64,000 bases of DNA from Kalaharituber pfeilii. Taxonomy: Eukaryota > Ascomycota > Pezizomycetes > Pezizales > Pezizaceae. Position numbers and translations under genes: made by a program. The DNA is taken from contig WHUZ01000044.1 of assembly GCA_015179045.1 (NCBI GenBank), positions 434,001 through 498,000 on the forward strand, given 5' to 3'. Position 1 is the first letter of the stretch, and the number at the start of each line of letters is the position of its first letter. Of this stretch, positions 44,530-55,556 are shown one piece after another. The notes beneath the pieces were generated by a model that searched no databases, was not told the origin of the DNA, and worked only from the letters and a program-made list of their open reading frames with translations.

Positions 44530-45185
44530 GCATGAGATCAGAACCGATGCATGTGCATGCATATAAGTAAGATGGAATGAGGGCGACAGAACCATTAACC
44601 TACTTATGCGGTAGTCTCGTAACCAGACTTATGATACACGGAATATGTGGCTCGCTCGGCGCTAGCCGACCAGCTGCTGCGCCGCTAGCGCTCACGTGGC
44701 TGAATTACCCAAATTCGCACTTTCAATTAATCCTGGCCCCAAGGCGAGATCGCCTTTCCTCAGGCATCGGCGTATTAGCATAGGAGCGAGAATCTCCCCG
44801 CCCTTCGGACGCCTGTTAGCAGGAGACAAATATTGTAATAAAACATTACTGGAGATCACAGAAAGCTGTTTGTTTTTCTCACTATAATATTATAAACTGT
44901 GTGGGGCTGTGCTGGACAGTTCAAACCTTTCAATCAATGCATGCTTAGGGTAGGATCTCACCAGGCGACAAATCTGGTACGGTCTGCTCCGCAGGCACAC
45001 GCCAAACCTAGGTCCGGTCTTAGGAAGAGCAAATCGGGTGGATTAAGTAAAATTTGTAGATCCCTTTTGTTTTTCTTGCTTTTAAACTGATCTGCGTTAT
45101 TACCAACGTCGCTAACATTCCCCCGCTGTTTCAGCCTCCTCCTTTCTTTTTCATCCCCGCTTCTAGTCGCATAGAGTTACTAAGT
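44530..45185. other. No recognisable feature
   Basis: Between the ORF1 element and the copy B duplication. Short frames only, no terminal repeats recognised. Confidence 0.4.
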
Positions 45186-46812
45186 TGTCTACAACACTTG
45201 CGGTAACTGATCCTGGCAACAAACTTTAGTCAGGAAAGTTCTTGAAATAAATGGAATTGAAAAGTTGACATCATGCTTACCGGCAAGATCGCAATACTTC
45301 ATCCAGGGTTTAATTACATAAATAACAAATACCATGCACCTTACCAAGGAAAGTTCCGCATGAATCCCTCGGAAACCCCATTTTTTGGAGGCCTCCCAAA
45401 ATAGTCGATCAATATATCCTGTATCAATCTGGAAGCAATGAGTTGCGGAACTGATCTATCTAAGCGTGTGCAATGTCAGATGACAACTCTGACAAACATC
45501 GCTGAAGCTGAGCTCCACATTATGCCGCTAGCGTTACTACACTTAGGAGATAATACATGCGGATGCTCGCCGCAGTAGAGACGTCGAATCTCTGTATCCC
45601 AAGAGAACACTTTTTATGATTCTGAATTTGGACAGGTTACAATGGAATACATGCCAGCATGGGAAATCGACGTGCGCAATTGTCCTCGCTCCCCATTTTC
45701 ATTTTTATTTTCTAACTTTTTTTCACTTTTTGTTTTTTTTTAAAAAAAAAATCAATATTTGTTTTCTTTTTTTCTTGAGCGGCATCTGTGTGGTCTGTTT
45801 TATGTTGAGAACCCGACTGTGCTTGTTCACCTGAGAAGAGAAAGCGAATCCCTGGAATCTATTTCCTGGGCAGGGCCTACATATGCAGCTGTCAGATCGT
45901 CAGCTGATGATAGATATATCCTGGTTAGCATGTGCATTCACGGTTGAGATCTTGAGACCCCTGAACCCTAACTAGTACATCCTACTCTGTAAAACTAATG
46001 ATGAACAAAACATACATCCAGGGGTGATAATCCAATTCACTATTCATGTTGAGGCGAAGCTGTTCCGCAACTGCATTGAGCGACCGCACGGCCCCTTATG
46101 CCGGCGCGGTTGCCTTCAAAACGTCGGCGTCGCGCGCTGCACGCCCATGTTCGGCGCATTGTAGTCCGCCCAAACCCCCGTTTCCACTCCAATGAGGATC
46201 TAAGAAGAACATACGTTTGACTTATTTATACAGGCGCAGCATCCTTCACTTATCACATTATCCCTCTTTCCACATTTAAGGTGCGCAGTCTTGAATTCAA
46301 AACCACAACATCCGGACTCATAATTCGCTCCAGCTAGACCTAGACGAGGCGCGGCTAACGTTGGAGAGAGAGACACTACATATACAATAAGACGACACCT
46401 TCAAACCTCGGCCTCTCCACAGAACCTCCAAGTATTTCCTCGACTACCTCCCCTTCTCCCTCCTTCACCTCTTCTCTTCACGTCCCTCGCCCGTCGGGCC
46501 TCCTCTCCACGGAAGCGCTCCTCCACCGCAACCACAACTCCTGTTCTTATTTTCATTTATTTATTCATTGATTTATGCTGAAGAAACCCCGCATACACGC
46601 TACAGCCTGTGATAGGAACCGCAAACTCCTTGACCCTGTCCACACCTCCCTCTGTCAATAACAGCCACCTCCTCAGATCTTCCACGCCAGTTCCCAGTAT
46701 CTTGGGCACACCTGCACCCAGTTAGTTTCTGTCTCATCAGCCCCCTGCGGCAATACTGCGCTCCAGTCTTCCTATCAAATCTCTGCTAGCGCTTGAGGAT
46801 ACATCCAGTAAC

Positions 46813-47290
46813 TGTTACGGAGTCTACGATGATGTAGCTAAAATGAGGGTGTAACTTAGGACTTTTTTTTTTTTTTTTTTAATTCATTAATCGCATGCCG
46901 CCTCGAAGGCTATGGCGATATGTAACTTAGGACAACGCTTGAAGCTTGACCATCTCTCGAAGGCAGAAGGCCCTCCTTTTATAGCCAGCTCCCCACGCAT
47001 GCCCACTGTATGTTCTATTGCTTATGCTATCTATGCTTAACAATCGATATGAATGCTTAACAATCAATAACAATGTCTGAGGCTGTGCACAACAAGCCTA
47101 CGCGTACTCTTGCCACTCAGTGGCGCAACTCACTCAACCATGTGCTCCGCTTGTGATACGCTTCCGTGACCCGACCTGTCAATTGTATTGCCCTGCTGTA
47201 GCTATCGGTTGATCAGGCCGAATGGTCACTAGCAGCCTTACGGGTCAACTCAGGTGGATATCCCCAGCCTTTCTGGGTAGGCCCGTGACA
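46813..47290 (+). mobile_element. Solo LTR, family 2, directly upstream of copy B
   Basis: TGTTACGGAGTCTACGATGA ... GCCCGTGACA with the perfect 5-bp TSD GTAAC (46808-46812 and 47291-47295). Only CC lies between the right TSD and the ATG of copy B, so the LTR separates that gene from its former promoter and leader. It contains a type-1 tail at 46863. Confidence 0.95.
46863..46920 (-). mobile_element. Type-1 tail insertion (58 nt) in an LTR
   Basis: Poly(T) plus the inverse type-1 hairpin, flanked by the perfect 13-bp repeat TGTAACTTAGGAC (46850-46862 and 46921-46933). Confidence 0.95.
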
Positions 47291-47297
47291 GTAACCC

Positions 47298-48511
47298 ATG
47301 GATCTGGTGACTGAAGCCCATGTCGACAGCCTTTATCACTACATGAATGATGATATTTATCATTTGACTACCCACTTAAGCGAAGGGGAAGTGACAAATC
47401 CGTTCATTTTCAACTGGTGAGTAATATGTAGTCATTGAATAAAAATATTCTAACAAGATATTTACAGCCAGCGTAGCATCGATTTATCAGAAATCCAAAA
47501 CGACCCTTTCACTCCACGATCTTTTTACAGTGAATCCATACCCGAAGAACAACGCTTTTTCCTACACTTTGGATATTTTCCCCAAAGTGGCAGGGCTGGT
47601 ATGAACACTTGCTGCCTCAATGAGCATGAAAATTGGAATGCAGGTACAGCTGTACAAGATTATCTACCCACTGCCGATATGGCTACGGTTGGTAATGCTA
47701 GTGTGCTTCAGGATCTATCTAAGCCCACTATCAAACTCGCCCAATACCGGAATCATGCCTCAAACGTTTGCATGTGTGAGCTTTGGAGCATGGATCAAAA
47801 CGCGGAAGGTTACGATACAAGTGTCGCACCCAATTTGGCACAGGCTGCACCAAATGTTATTCCTGGTGCTAGTTCTGAACCTGGACCCAGCTACAGTAAT
47901 CCAGTGCTAACCTTTCCTCCTGCGAGTTACCCAGAGAGCAATATACTTGCTGAAGGTGGAATAAAAGTTTCGAATGAAGCTAGGGGAAATCCTGCAGACA
48001 GCAAAGAGGTTAACAGACCCAGGAAGTGAATAGAGGCCTGCGATCAGGAAATGGATGTAGTTAACAGCCAGCAGGTTTCTGTTCATCCAAAGAGAGATGT
48101 AAGTGAAACATATCCATATTTTTTTTTTTTTTTTATATCACATGACCCCGCATGCAGCTGTTCGCCAAGGCAGGGCAAACATATCCATATAAAGAAGCCT
48201 GTCCAAACTAACTTGCTACAAAAAATCTTTTTACACTCGTTCACTGACTATTTTTAATTAAGCAACTGCAGAAGACGAACAATTCCAAGAGATCTCAGTG
48301 TGACTCCATCTGCGCTGCTGAAGATGATCAAATAACATGGATTTCTTATACACCTTTGGTGGAATATACTTTTGTACCAGTTCCAGTTCCAGCGGAATAT
48401 CGTGTTGAGTTTGCAGCAGTGGAAACGGTCAGCACAGCTGCCTATCTATGCTCTAAAATGCAAAGAGTATGTCTATTAAAACCGCCATTAGTGTCAATCA
48501 CAAGAAGCTGA
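47298..48511 (+). pseudogene. Unrecognised multicopy family gene, copy B (decayed)
   Basis: Three exons equivalent to copy A: 47298-47416, 47468-48098 and 48273-48511. The start MDLVTEAHVDSLYHYMNDD and exon 2 patches (PRSFYSESI, MNTCCLNEHENWNAGTAV, LSKPTIKLAQYRNHASN) are conserved. A TGA at 48027-48029 stops the frame 23 codons before the exon 2 donor, where A and C are open. In exon 3 the signature WISYTPLVEYTFVPVPVPAE is present, but the frame arithmetic indicates one base missing near 48300 relative to copies A and C. An LTR sits 2 bp before the ATG region and a LINE tail lies in intron 2. It is probably non-functional. A truncated 185-residue product up to 48029 cannot be excluded. Confidence 0.75.
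48120..48176 (-). mobile_element. Type-2 tail insertion (57 nt) in intron 2 of copy B
   Basis: Poly(T) plus the inverse type-2 tail, flanked by the perfect 14-bp repeat AAACATATCCATAT (48106-48119 and 48177-48190). The intron donor begins at 48099, so the insertion is about 20 nt inside the intron. A decayed type-2b tail also occurs at about 48595-48645. Confidence 0.95.
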
Positions 48512-49099
48512 CTTGGACACAGCGAACTCGCCGGCATGGGAGGTCATAGGTGGCTTGTGGAGTAAAGTGTAGTTTTGGCAGCAGAACAAGGCTGTGCACA
48601 TTCCCTGCCACAAGCCGGTAGCCCATGTGCGAGGTTATGTGGCCCCCACCCAAAGAGAAACAAAGAAGAGTACAATTCTCACGGGGCTTTTAGCATACCT
48701 GTTGACTACTGCAAGAGTGTTTTCGTTTTCAGTCAGATAACCTCTCATGCAGACTACCAGTCTATTGGGGGATTTCACTGGTTAATGAAGCTATAAGTCA
48801 TTGACTAGAGGGGATTGAGCTCCCCATTGAAGGGGTTAAAGGTGGCTTGTTTTACAAGTATGGGATGGGATAGTCCAATCCTATACAGAATCTGAGGAAG
48901 CTTCTAGTTTGCTAGACTGCCACATCGGGCTCTTGTTTGCCACCATGTAACGAGGCTATATATGTATTTTTGTTACCTTATAATCTGCTTCACATACTGA
49001 TATTTCTCTTCTTCTTCTACAGCTACTCCTGTCCCTCACCCCCGCATCTGTTAGTTGTATGTATACTGCGCGCCAGTTGAAGACAACTTGAAAGGTTGT

Positions 49100-49900
49100 T
49101 TTTTAACATAATATTACATAACCCACTTACTGCTATTCGCTATGACATGGTCCCTGGACGGTGACCCACTACAGGGGCTGATGGAGATGATGGAAGAGGA
49201 CAGAGGGTGACTTCAGTTACATTTCAGTGTGCCAGTATTTTATTTTCTCTATCTCATTTAGTTCCTGTTGATCACATGTACCTAACACATCGCCATAGCC
49301 CACAGGGCGGTAAGCGATAAATGATAAAAAAAAAAAAAAAAAAAAAAGGTCCCTGGACCGAAGTCCTTACAGCCTGGAGCTAGGCACCTGTACAACTGCT
49401 TACAAAATTGACCTCTATGAAAACAAAAAAGGAAATCTATGACTTTCAGTGACACAGAGGAAACACAAAGCGAAAGCCTAATCTTCCAAGACAACACTCC
49501 AGTACAAATACCTAAAAAAATCCCCAGAAAAATTAAGCAGCCATGTCCATTTCCTCCACGCCCCTTCCCAACCTTACCTTCGCCGGTGTTTGACTATCTG
49601 ATTCCACCTTCCCTTCTAGATAGATAAATAAGCAAGCTAGTCTTCTTTCCGTCCCTCCTTTCTTTCCTCAACAACCATCTTGCCACAGTAATCTTCCTAT
49701 CTTTGGGTTCGCCTTTTCCATCCAGTCTCTTACTTTCCCAAGTTCGTTCCTGCTATACCATGCACCACAACTGCATGGCAAGATTGTGGGAGTCTTTCAT
49801 TCTGGGCTGGTGATGGTTTCAGATATGTTTCTGGAGGCTTTTTTTCCTTCGCTGGTTTGAATGTGTAGCTTGGGGTATTGGCACTCAGTCCCTTTCAGCT
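49100..49900 (-). mobile_element. Decayed ORF1-type LINE with type-2 tail
   Basis: Decayed inverse type-2 tail at 49100-49150, then the 3'UTR GGTCCCTGGACCGAAGTCC shared with 35440. Further on, a minus-strand ORF1 relic (WMEKGEPKDRKITVARWLL, then KERRDGKKTSLLIYL at about 49620-49740) corresponds to the RKWLE...IRWLRKKT...GKKTSSVVVYLE block. Many substitutions mark an old copy. Confidence 0.65.
49160..49347 (+). mobile_element. LINE ORF2 terminus, type-1 tail
   Basis: Flanked by the perfect 11-bp repeat GGTCCCTGGAC (49149-49159 and 49348-49358). It encodes DPLQGLMEMMEEDRG and stop, the ORF2 end, then a 3'UTR with ACATGTACCTAACACATCGC and the type-1 tail. Confidence 0.92.
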
Positions 49901-50114
49901 TTCTTGGATCGGGACGGGTGGACTTTGTTCAGCATTCTGGTGGCGGCACTGCCGGAGGTTGGTTAGAATTTTGTGTCGGTGGTGAGCTCGGTAGAATGTC
50001 TTGAGACAAGATTGCTGTATAAAACAGCGCTGGTGTTGCCTCGGGTTCGGTTTGTTGACAGATCCAACACCCTACCGAATGTCAAATCGGTCAAACACGC
50101 GACATGAGCTTCCA

Positions 50115-50730
50115 TAGAGGCTCAAGATGTAGCCACTGAGGAAATCGGTTTGTACCAGCTACTCCACAGCCATCAGCACCTACAGCTCCACCATCGCCAC
50201 CACTAAATCAATCAATACCGCCACATGCTCGCCTACCACTGAACTTCAACTCCTCCGCCAAGGAATGGGCAGCCCAACTCCAAAAAACATCACCAGCTTT
50301 TGTGTTGGGTGTGACAAACAATCATATGTTTGCGATAGCGATCGCAGAAAGAGTAGATCTTGAGAAGAGATATGAGCTGGCATATAAGTACCTTAAGAAT
50401 ATTCAACTCTTCATAAGTTCTGTTTGCAAAAAGTACTATAGAGATAGGGAGTCAGACTCTACCAAAACAAACACAACTACTCCACCTATACGTAATATGG
50501 ATACGCAAACAGAGCAACAGTCTTATGTGGAAGCAGTTGTCCAAACCTCCATATTACAAAATGTGGATACCCAAACAGAGTGACCATCATATGCAGAAGC
50601 AGCTGCCCAAACCTCCACAGCTCCCCCAAAGATCAGGACAGCTCCTCCCACTCTAGCCAGTGTTAAAAAGAGAGACCCACCTGCCCATGCCAAAGGAAAG
50701 ACCACCACTCCTAGGGCCACTTCTACCACA

Positions 50731-50767
<37 letters not shown>

Positions 50768-52600
50768 GTCATTACTCGCGTGCCGCCCGATGGGCTATGG
50801 CGAGGATTTATTATAGATAAGTAAAGAAAAGAAAAAGACTTAGATACATGTATATTCCGCGGTACTCATACATGATGCGGGTGGGACGACAAGTGCCGAG
50901 CCTGCCTATTTCCTTCCTCTGTCCGGCTCGTACTTGCTCGTCCGCAACCACCTTCCCCCCAGTTTAACTTTCCCAATGTCTTTCTGTGTCTCCAAGTATA
51001 CTACTGCCGAGCTTGTCTTCTTGCCTTCCTCCAATAAAATTGTCTTCTTCCGCAGCCATCTAATTCCGATAGTCTTTCCTATTTCTGTATTGGAAACCTC
51101 CAACCATCTTCTGACATTCCCTAAGTCATTCCTCAGGGTTATGCCGTGTTTTGTGGTGGTGTTGTCGGGGGTGGTCGGGGCGGCTTTGGAGCGTGGTGGT
51201 GAGGTCTGGGGGCGGGGAGTTGAGGTCCGGGGCTGGGCGGACGGGGTGTGGATGGGTTTCGTTTTGGTGGTGGCAGGGGCGCCTGGGGGAGGGGGTGTCT
51301 TGACGACAGGCACCGCGGGGGGGATGTCGTCTTGGGTGACCGCGGGTGCTGTGGCAATTTTCTTTGCCTCTTTATCGTCGAGTTGTCTCTTGAGGGCGTA
51401 CAGGGTGGCGGACACCGCTTTACCCTTTCGTTTCCTGGTGTTTGCGGTCCCTGGAGTGGGCGCCGCGTGGGTGCTCGGGGAAGGCCCCTCCGCGTGGGAT
51501 GACTCCTCCGAGAGCAGGGTGTGGGTGGGGCTGAACCCCAATTGTGGTGTTGCTTCCGGAGTGGGTTCCGCCGGAGCCTTGTGTATGGTAGTGATGGTGT
51601 GGCTGGTGGCGGTCGTGGCATGGGCGATGGTGGCGGGAGCTCGGAGTGGCTAGGGAGGCGAACTTCCGGCCACAAGTCTTGGCCCCATACGGTCTCTATG
51701 ATCGCTCCTGGTGTTGGCTCGGGGGCCGCATTGTAGGCGTCTTCTGTCGCATGTCTCCAGAGCGACCTGGCTATAACCATTTCCCAGTCGTAGCCTTTCG
51801 TGTATAGCTCGAGCGACAGGTCCGTCCGCCAGGCTCTCACGGGGGGGGGTCGGGTGGTGGGAGGAGGGGCAGTTTCTCGTCGTGGAGGAGGAGGGGGATT
51901 TCCTCGGTGGCGCCCTTTTGGCGGCATTCTATTGGTGCTTCGCGCAGGGTTGGTGTGTTGGCAACGAGGTTGGTGAGCTAAAGATTCCTCAAAATTTTAC
52001 CCTCAGGGGGAAATTTACAGTGTCGGGTATCTGGGAATAAAAATTAGATCGAGACTCAGCTCACTGAGAGCTTTCGATCTATGTGGTTTTTCGCTCGGGG
52101 GGACGTTGCGGTGGAGTCGCTTCCAAACGCTCGTCCTGAAGTAGTTGGCGAACTCGGCAGGCAGACATTGAGGTCATTGACCTCGTATGGAAGCAAGAGA
52201 GGAGGGACGGAAAGGCGACTAGTTCTGTTGTTGTTTACCTGGAGGGGGCAGGTAGAATTAAGAGAGACTCTACGCATCGGAGGTAAGAAGTACAGATAGA
52301 ATGTGTATGAGTGGGATAGGGGAAGGAAAGACAAAGGCAAGCAGGTAGATAGAGCTGGGGAGGATGAAATGGAGACTGATTAAGAACCCATTGTGTGTAT
52401 TGTTGTGCTTGGTCCACTGTCTGTCTGCATTTGTTCATCTGCAGCCACTGTGAAGCCGTGTAGATAGATATGTAGTATGGGTGATCCGGCCCACAATCCG
52501 GTGTCACAGACCTGCCTCCGGGTAATAAAGGGGTCCTGCCATAGGCTGAGAGCCTCTATGCGGGGTTACGTGATCAAAAAAGAAAAAAAAAAGAAAAATT
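50115..52600 (+). mobile_element. LINE ORF1 of a second family, split by an ORF1-only element
   Basis: The left part (50115-50735) encodes AKEWAAQLQKTSPAFVLGVT, a helical basic segment, and a repeated DTQTE..SYVEAVVQTS motif. The second repeat follows a TGA at 50581. The right part (about 52165-52600) carries the ORF1 C-terminal words ATSSVVVYLEGAGRIKR and NVYEWDRGRKDKGKQVDRAG, then the type-2b tail (CCTGCCATAGGCTGAGAGCC). The minus-strand ORF1-only element lies between them. The two parts may be one element, but no TSD of the inserted element confirms the join. Confidence 0.6.
50736..52160 (-). mobile_element. Full-length ORF1-only LINE element (about 1.4 kb)
   Basis: Minus-strand order: 5'UTR (about 52160-51928, matching 44512-44240 in CGCTTCCAAACGCTC and in the GATCTATGT hairpin-like region), ORF1 from MPPKGRHRGNPPPP at 51927, a folded-looking N-terminal segment (LYTKGYDWEMVIARSLWRHA), a frameshift near 51650, then ATPQLGFSPTHTL, RKRKGKAVSATLYALKRQLD, a Pro/Thr linker, and GITLRNDLGNVRRWLEVSNT to DRGRK with stop at 50906. 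The hairpin 3'UTR and type-1 tail follow. Length and organisation equal the reconstructed 37767-44512 element. I could not identify its TSD. Confidence 0.85.
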
Positions 52601-52905
52601 CAAGGGTGTGTCATATCAGGAACGGACTCAGTTACACACATGTATACAGTAAAGGGTAAACAATGTCACCACTGAAAGGCCAGCGGCGATTGGACACTTA
52701 TGGAAGCATTGTTCAACTAGTGTGATATATTCGATTTAGAGAAGCAATACTTCCTTGGAAGAGGAAGAGACACATCAGTATGTGGGGTAGACCTGCCTGA
52801 AGCAAAACACATATATAATCTGGTCAACTGGTGCTGATTAACGCCAGGGAGGTATACGAGCAATAACATAGGAAAAAAGATAAAAAAGGATCAACGAGGC
52901 CAAAT

Positions 52906-52976
52906 TCCTGCCATAAGCTCGTAGCCTGTATGTGGGTTACCAGTCCAACAAAAAAAAAAAAATTAAAAATAAACCT
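52906..52976 (+). mobile_element. Type-2b tail insertion (71 nt)
   Basis: TCCTGCCATAAGCTCGTAGC to an A-rich end, flanked by AGGCCAAAT (52897-52905 and 52977-52985). It lies just downstream of copy C in the intergenic space. Confidence 0.85.
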
Positions 52977-53140
52977 AGGCCAAATACGGCTACAATATGA
53001 CTATCTTGACAACCAAAAAGCTCTGTCAGAACGTGCACAGTTCTGCCCCCCATTTATGCCAAACACGCTGCCATTAACTCCTACAGCGGGCAGCTCGCTA
53101 CACTTGAGTCAGCTTGTTCTATTGAGAATAGTGAGAAGTG

Positions 53141-54242
53141 TCACAGACATACTCTTGGGCGTTGAGGGCCTAGATGGGCAGGCGTGCAGACCGTCTCAAC
53201 TGCCATGAACTTGACACGATAGTTTGCTGGAATGGGAGCTGGTATGAAGTTGTATTCAATGAAAGGGGTGTAAGGAATCCATGTTATTTGATGTTCCTCA
53301 GCACTCCAGATGGAATCGGGCTGGGACCTCTTGAAATCATTCATCTTCTGCCGTTACCAAATTAAGAATGGTCAGCGAATAAATGTTAAAGAAGATTTTT
53401 GGATGTAGGTACTTAGGAAAGGTATAGTTATAGAGATATGTTTTACTTACAGCCCTCTTTGGATAAACCTGCTCATCATCACGGATATCGATATCTGGAA
53501 CACAAACCTCTATTTTTTGTTTGAGCCCGTTAAGTTCTTTGCCCCTTTCAGATCTTTCATACGAGTTGGCACCGTTTTTACGCGCTTCATTCGCAAGTTT
53601 CATTCTTCCTTCAACAACAGTATGGGTCTCTGAGTGATCCGCACAGGATGAGGTCAATGTTGAACTGCTGCAACTGTCTGCAGGCGCCGAAGTAGCATCA
53701 GAAACAATATCTGCCACAATGAGTTCCCAATTGGGTGTGATGCTTGCATCGTAAGCATCTGTGCTCGCGGCCGGGTTCCAGATCTCATACGTGGCAAAGT
53801 TAGAGGGATGATTCAACTTTGGGAAGTATTCAATTGTGGGCTCATATAGATCCTTAAGATCGATGTCAACAGTAGGTAAATTGCATTGCACCGCTGTACC
53901 TGTATTCCAATTGGCATGCCCATTGAGGCCACAAGTGTTTATGCCACCCATGCCTCTGGTGCCTAAATATTGAAGATATGAGAAATAGCATTCATCTTCT
54001 GATTTAGATTCATTGTAGAAGGATCGTGAGTTGAACAGGGTGTGTTGCATATCTGCTACATCTCTGCCGGACTGGCTGTGATTTTTTATTAGAATATCTT
54101 ATATCTGCTGGCTGAAGGGTACTCACCAGTTGAAAGTAAACTGCTGTGATATTTCATCTCCATTCAAGTGGGCAGTTAAATCGCTTATCTCATCTCTCGG
54201 GTGCTGATAAATGTTGTCCACATGAGGCTCAGGAAGATCCAT
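53141..54242 (-). CDS. Unrecognised multicopy family gene, copy C (315 aa)
   Basis: Minus-strand exons 54242-54127, 54075-53451 and 53347-53141. The donors are GTGAGT and GTAAGT; the acceptors are CACAG and CGGCAG; all joins keep frame. The protein starts MDLPEPHVDNIYQHPRDEIS. Exon 2 carries NSRSFYNESK, NTCGLNGHANWNTGTAV and a Lys/Glu-rich end (RSERGKELNGLKQKIEV) before YPKRA. Exon 3 holds the family signature EHQITWIPYTPFIEYNFIPA followed by PIPANYRVKF.AVETVC. An upstream in-frame extension exists, but copies A and B support this ATG (CCATGGAT). It sits in the opposite orientation to A and B, and downstream sequence (AGCGAGCTGCCCGCTG) is also similar to that of A. No domain is recognised; a lineage-specific family is the best description. 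Confidence 0.72.
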
Positions 54243-54569
54243 GGATACTGGGTATATCCTCAACAAGTGCCAGGGATTGGACAGGATGCTATAGTACAGT
54301 ATTGTCGTAGGACGCGAACTGCAGATTGTCGGAGGAGGCAGAGAAGGAGGTGAACCACTAGATGGAGGGTAACGAGGGCGCCGAGGACGATGCGAACAAC
54401 TGTGGAGGTGGATGGCACCGCAAAAGGCGAAGTGGATTAGGTCAAGGTGTTTCTGGTTTGCAGTGAAGGAGGGCTTACGTGGAAATGAGAAGTGACGAGG
54501 AGGGCCTGGAAGAGTTGAGGGGAAGAAGGGAGAAGTAGTGGTGATCCGGAAATGATTTTTCAAAGGCCG

Positions 54570-55490
54570 TATGTGAGGACTGATGGGGAGAAGCTCTGTT
54601 CTTATTATGTATATATCTAGCCTCTCATTGACGCACGTTAGCTGTACTTCGTCATAGTCTAGAAGGGCTGCACATGAGTACTGAACAAAAATTTTTGCCG
54701 TCGTTGTTCTTGGCTATGGCTGAAAACAAAAGAGCAATTCGAATGTGAGTAGAAGGCACTCAAATGTTGCTATTGTGAGTTCCAGACTGAGAGCTTAGTT
54801 GACAAAAGCGAGAGAGAATGTCATGAGTGAAATATGCCGCGTCCGGCCCGGTATAAATATTTGATATTTGAGTTCCATGGCAGGTACGTAGCTATATCCG
54901 TGGAACAAAAGCAATAGCTTCATCCTGCAAAATTATCAAACAACAGAGAGAAGTGGATGAAATTCCCAACTTGGAACGGACTCTGCCGCTTGACAAAAGC
55001 GTGATATGAATTCTTAACGACCAATCAGCTCAAATTTATCTGAATGCTCATTTGGGACACCCGGAGTGGTTCATTGGTTAAAGGTGATGACGCTGATTGG
55101 AAGTGGAAACGTAGCACAGGTTTATGCAACACCCGGAACAAAATCTAGAGAAAGTGGTGTGTGCCTTTGGATATCATTGCATCATACGATCAGGAACGGA
55201 CAGGAAACGCCGACATTGAAAAAAGCAAAGAAACGTGCCTTGACTCTTGTGGGACTCTAAAGTAGTTGACATCCTGTTTAATGCTTGGACTACTCTATCC
55301 TAACGTTAATTCATTGGCCTACACATGAGTGAAGATCCTTGACTAGTGGGCGCCCAAGAATTACTTGTCATCATCTCCCAGGCTTAAGTACCATGCATTG
55401 CATAGCCACCCCTGAGACATGACATGGGTCTGTACCCAGACCATAGAGATAGTTGTGTACTGGTTTACGAGATTAGGTTTTGTATATGGC
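54570..55490. other. No supported gene; decayed tail near 54650-54700
   Basis: A degenerate type-1 tail (CGTCATAGTCTAGAAGGGCT ... TACTGAACAAAAATTT) follows the copy C promoter side. The frame at 55066-55260 has no support. Confidence 0.45.
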
Positions 55491-55497
55491 ACTAGTA

Positions 55498-55556
55498 TGC
55501 CCTGCCATGGCGAACAGCTGCGAGCGGGGTCACGTAATAAAAAAAAAAAAAAAAAA
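55498..55556 (+). mobile_element. Type-2 tail insertion (59 nt)
   Basis: TGCCCTGCCATGGCGAACAG to poly(A), flanked by GGCACTAGTA (55488-55497 and 55557-55566). Confidence 0.95.

Larger units (their letters stand above)
45190..48905 (+). repeat. Segmental duplication, copy B locus
   Basis: Collinear with 10245-13380 (see there). It extends upstream of the gene for about 1.6 kb and downstream to the shared CCCATTG.AGGGG ... GGCTTGTT segment near 48820-48870. The insertions present only here are the LTR at 46813-47290 with its tail and the intron tail at 48120. Copy B is therefore the more rearranged copy. Confidence 0.65.

Noticed and set aside
54123..54563. Longer start for copy C
   Set aside because: The upstream extension is low-complexity and absent from copies A and B, which support the CCATGGAT start.
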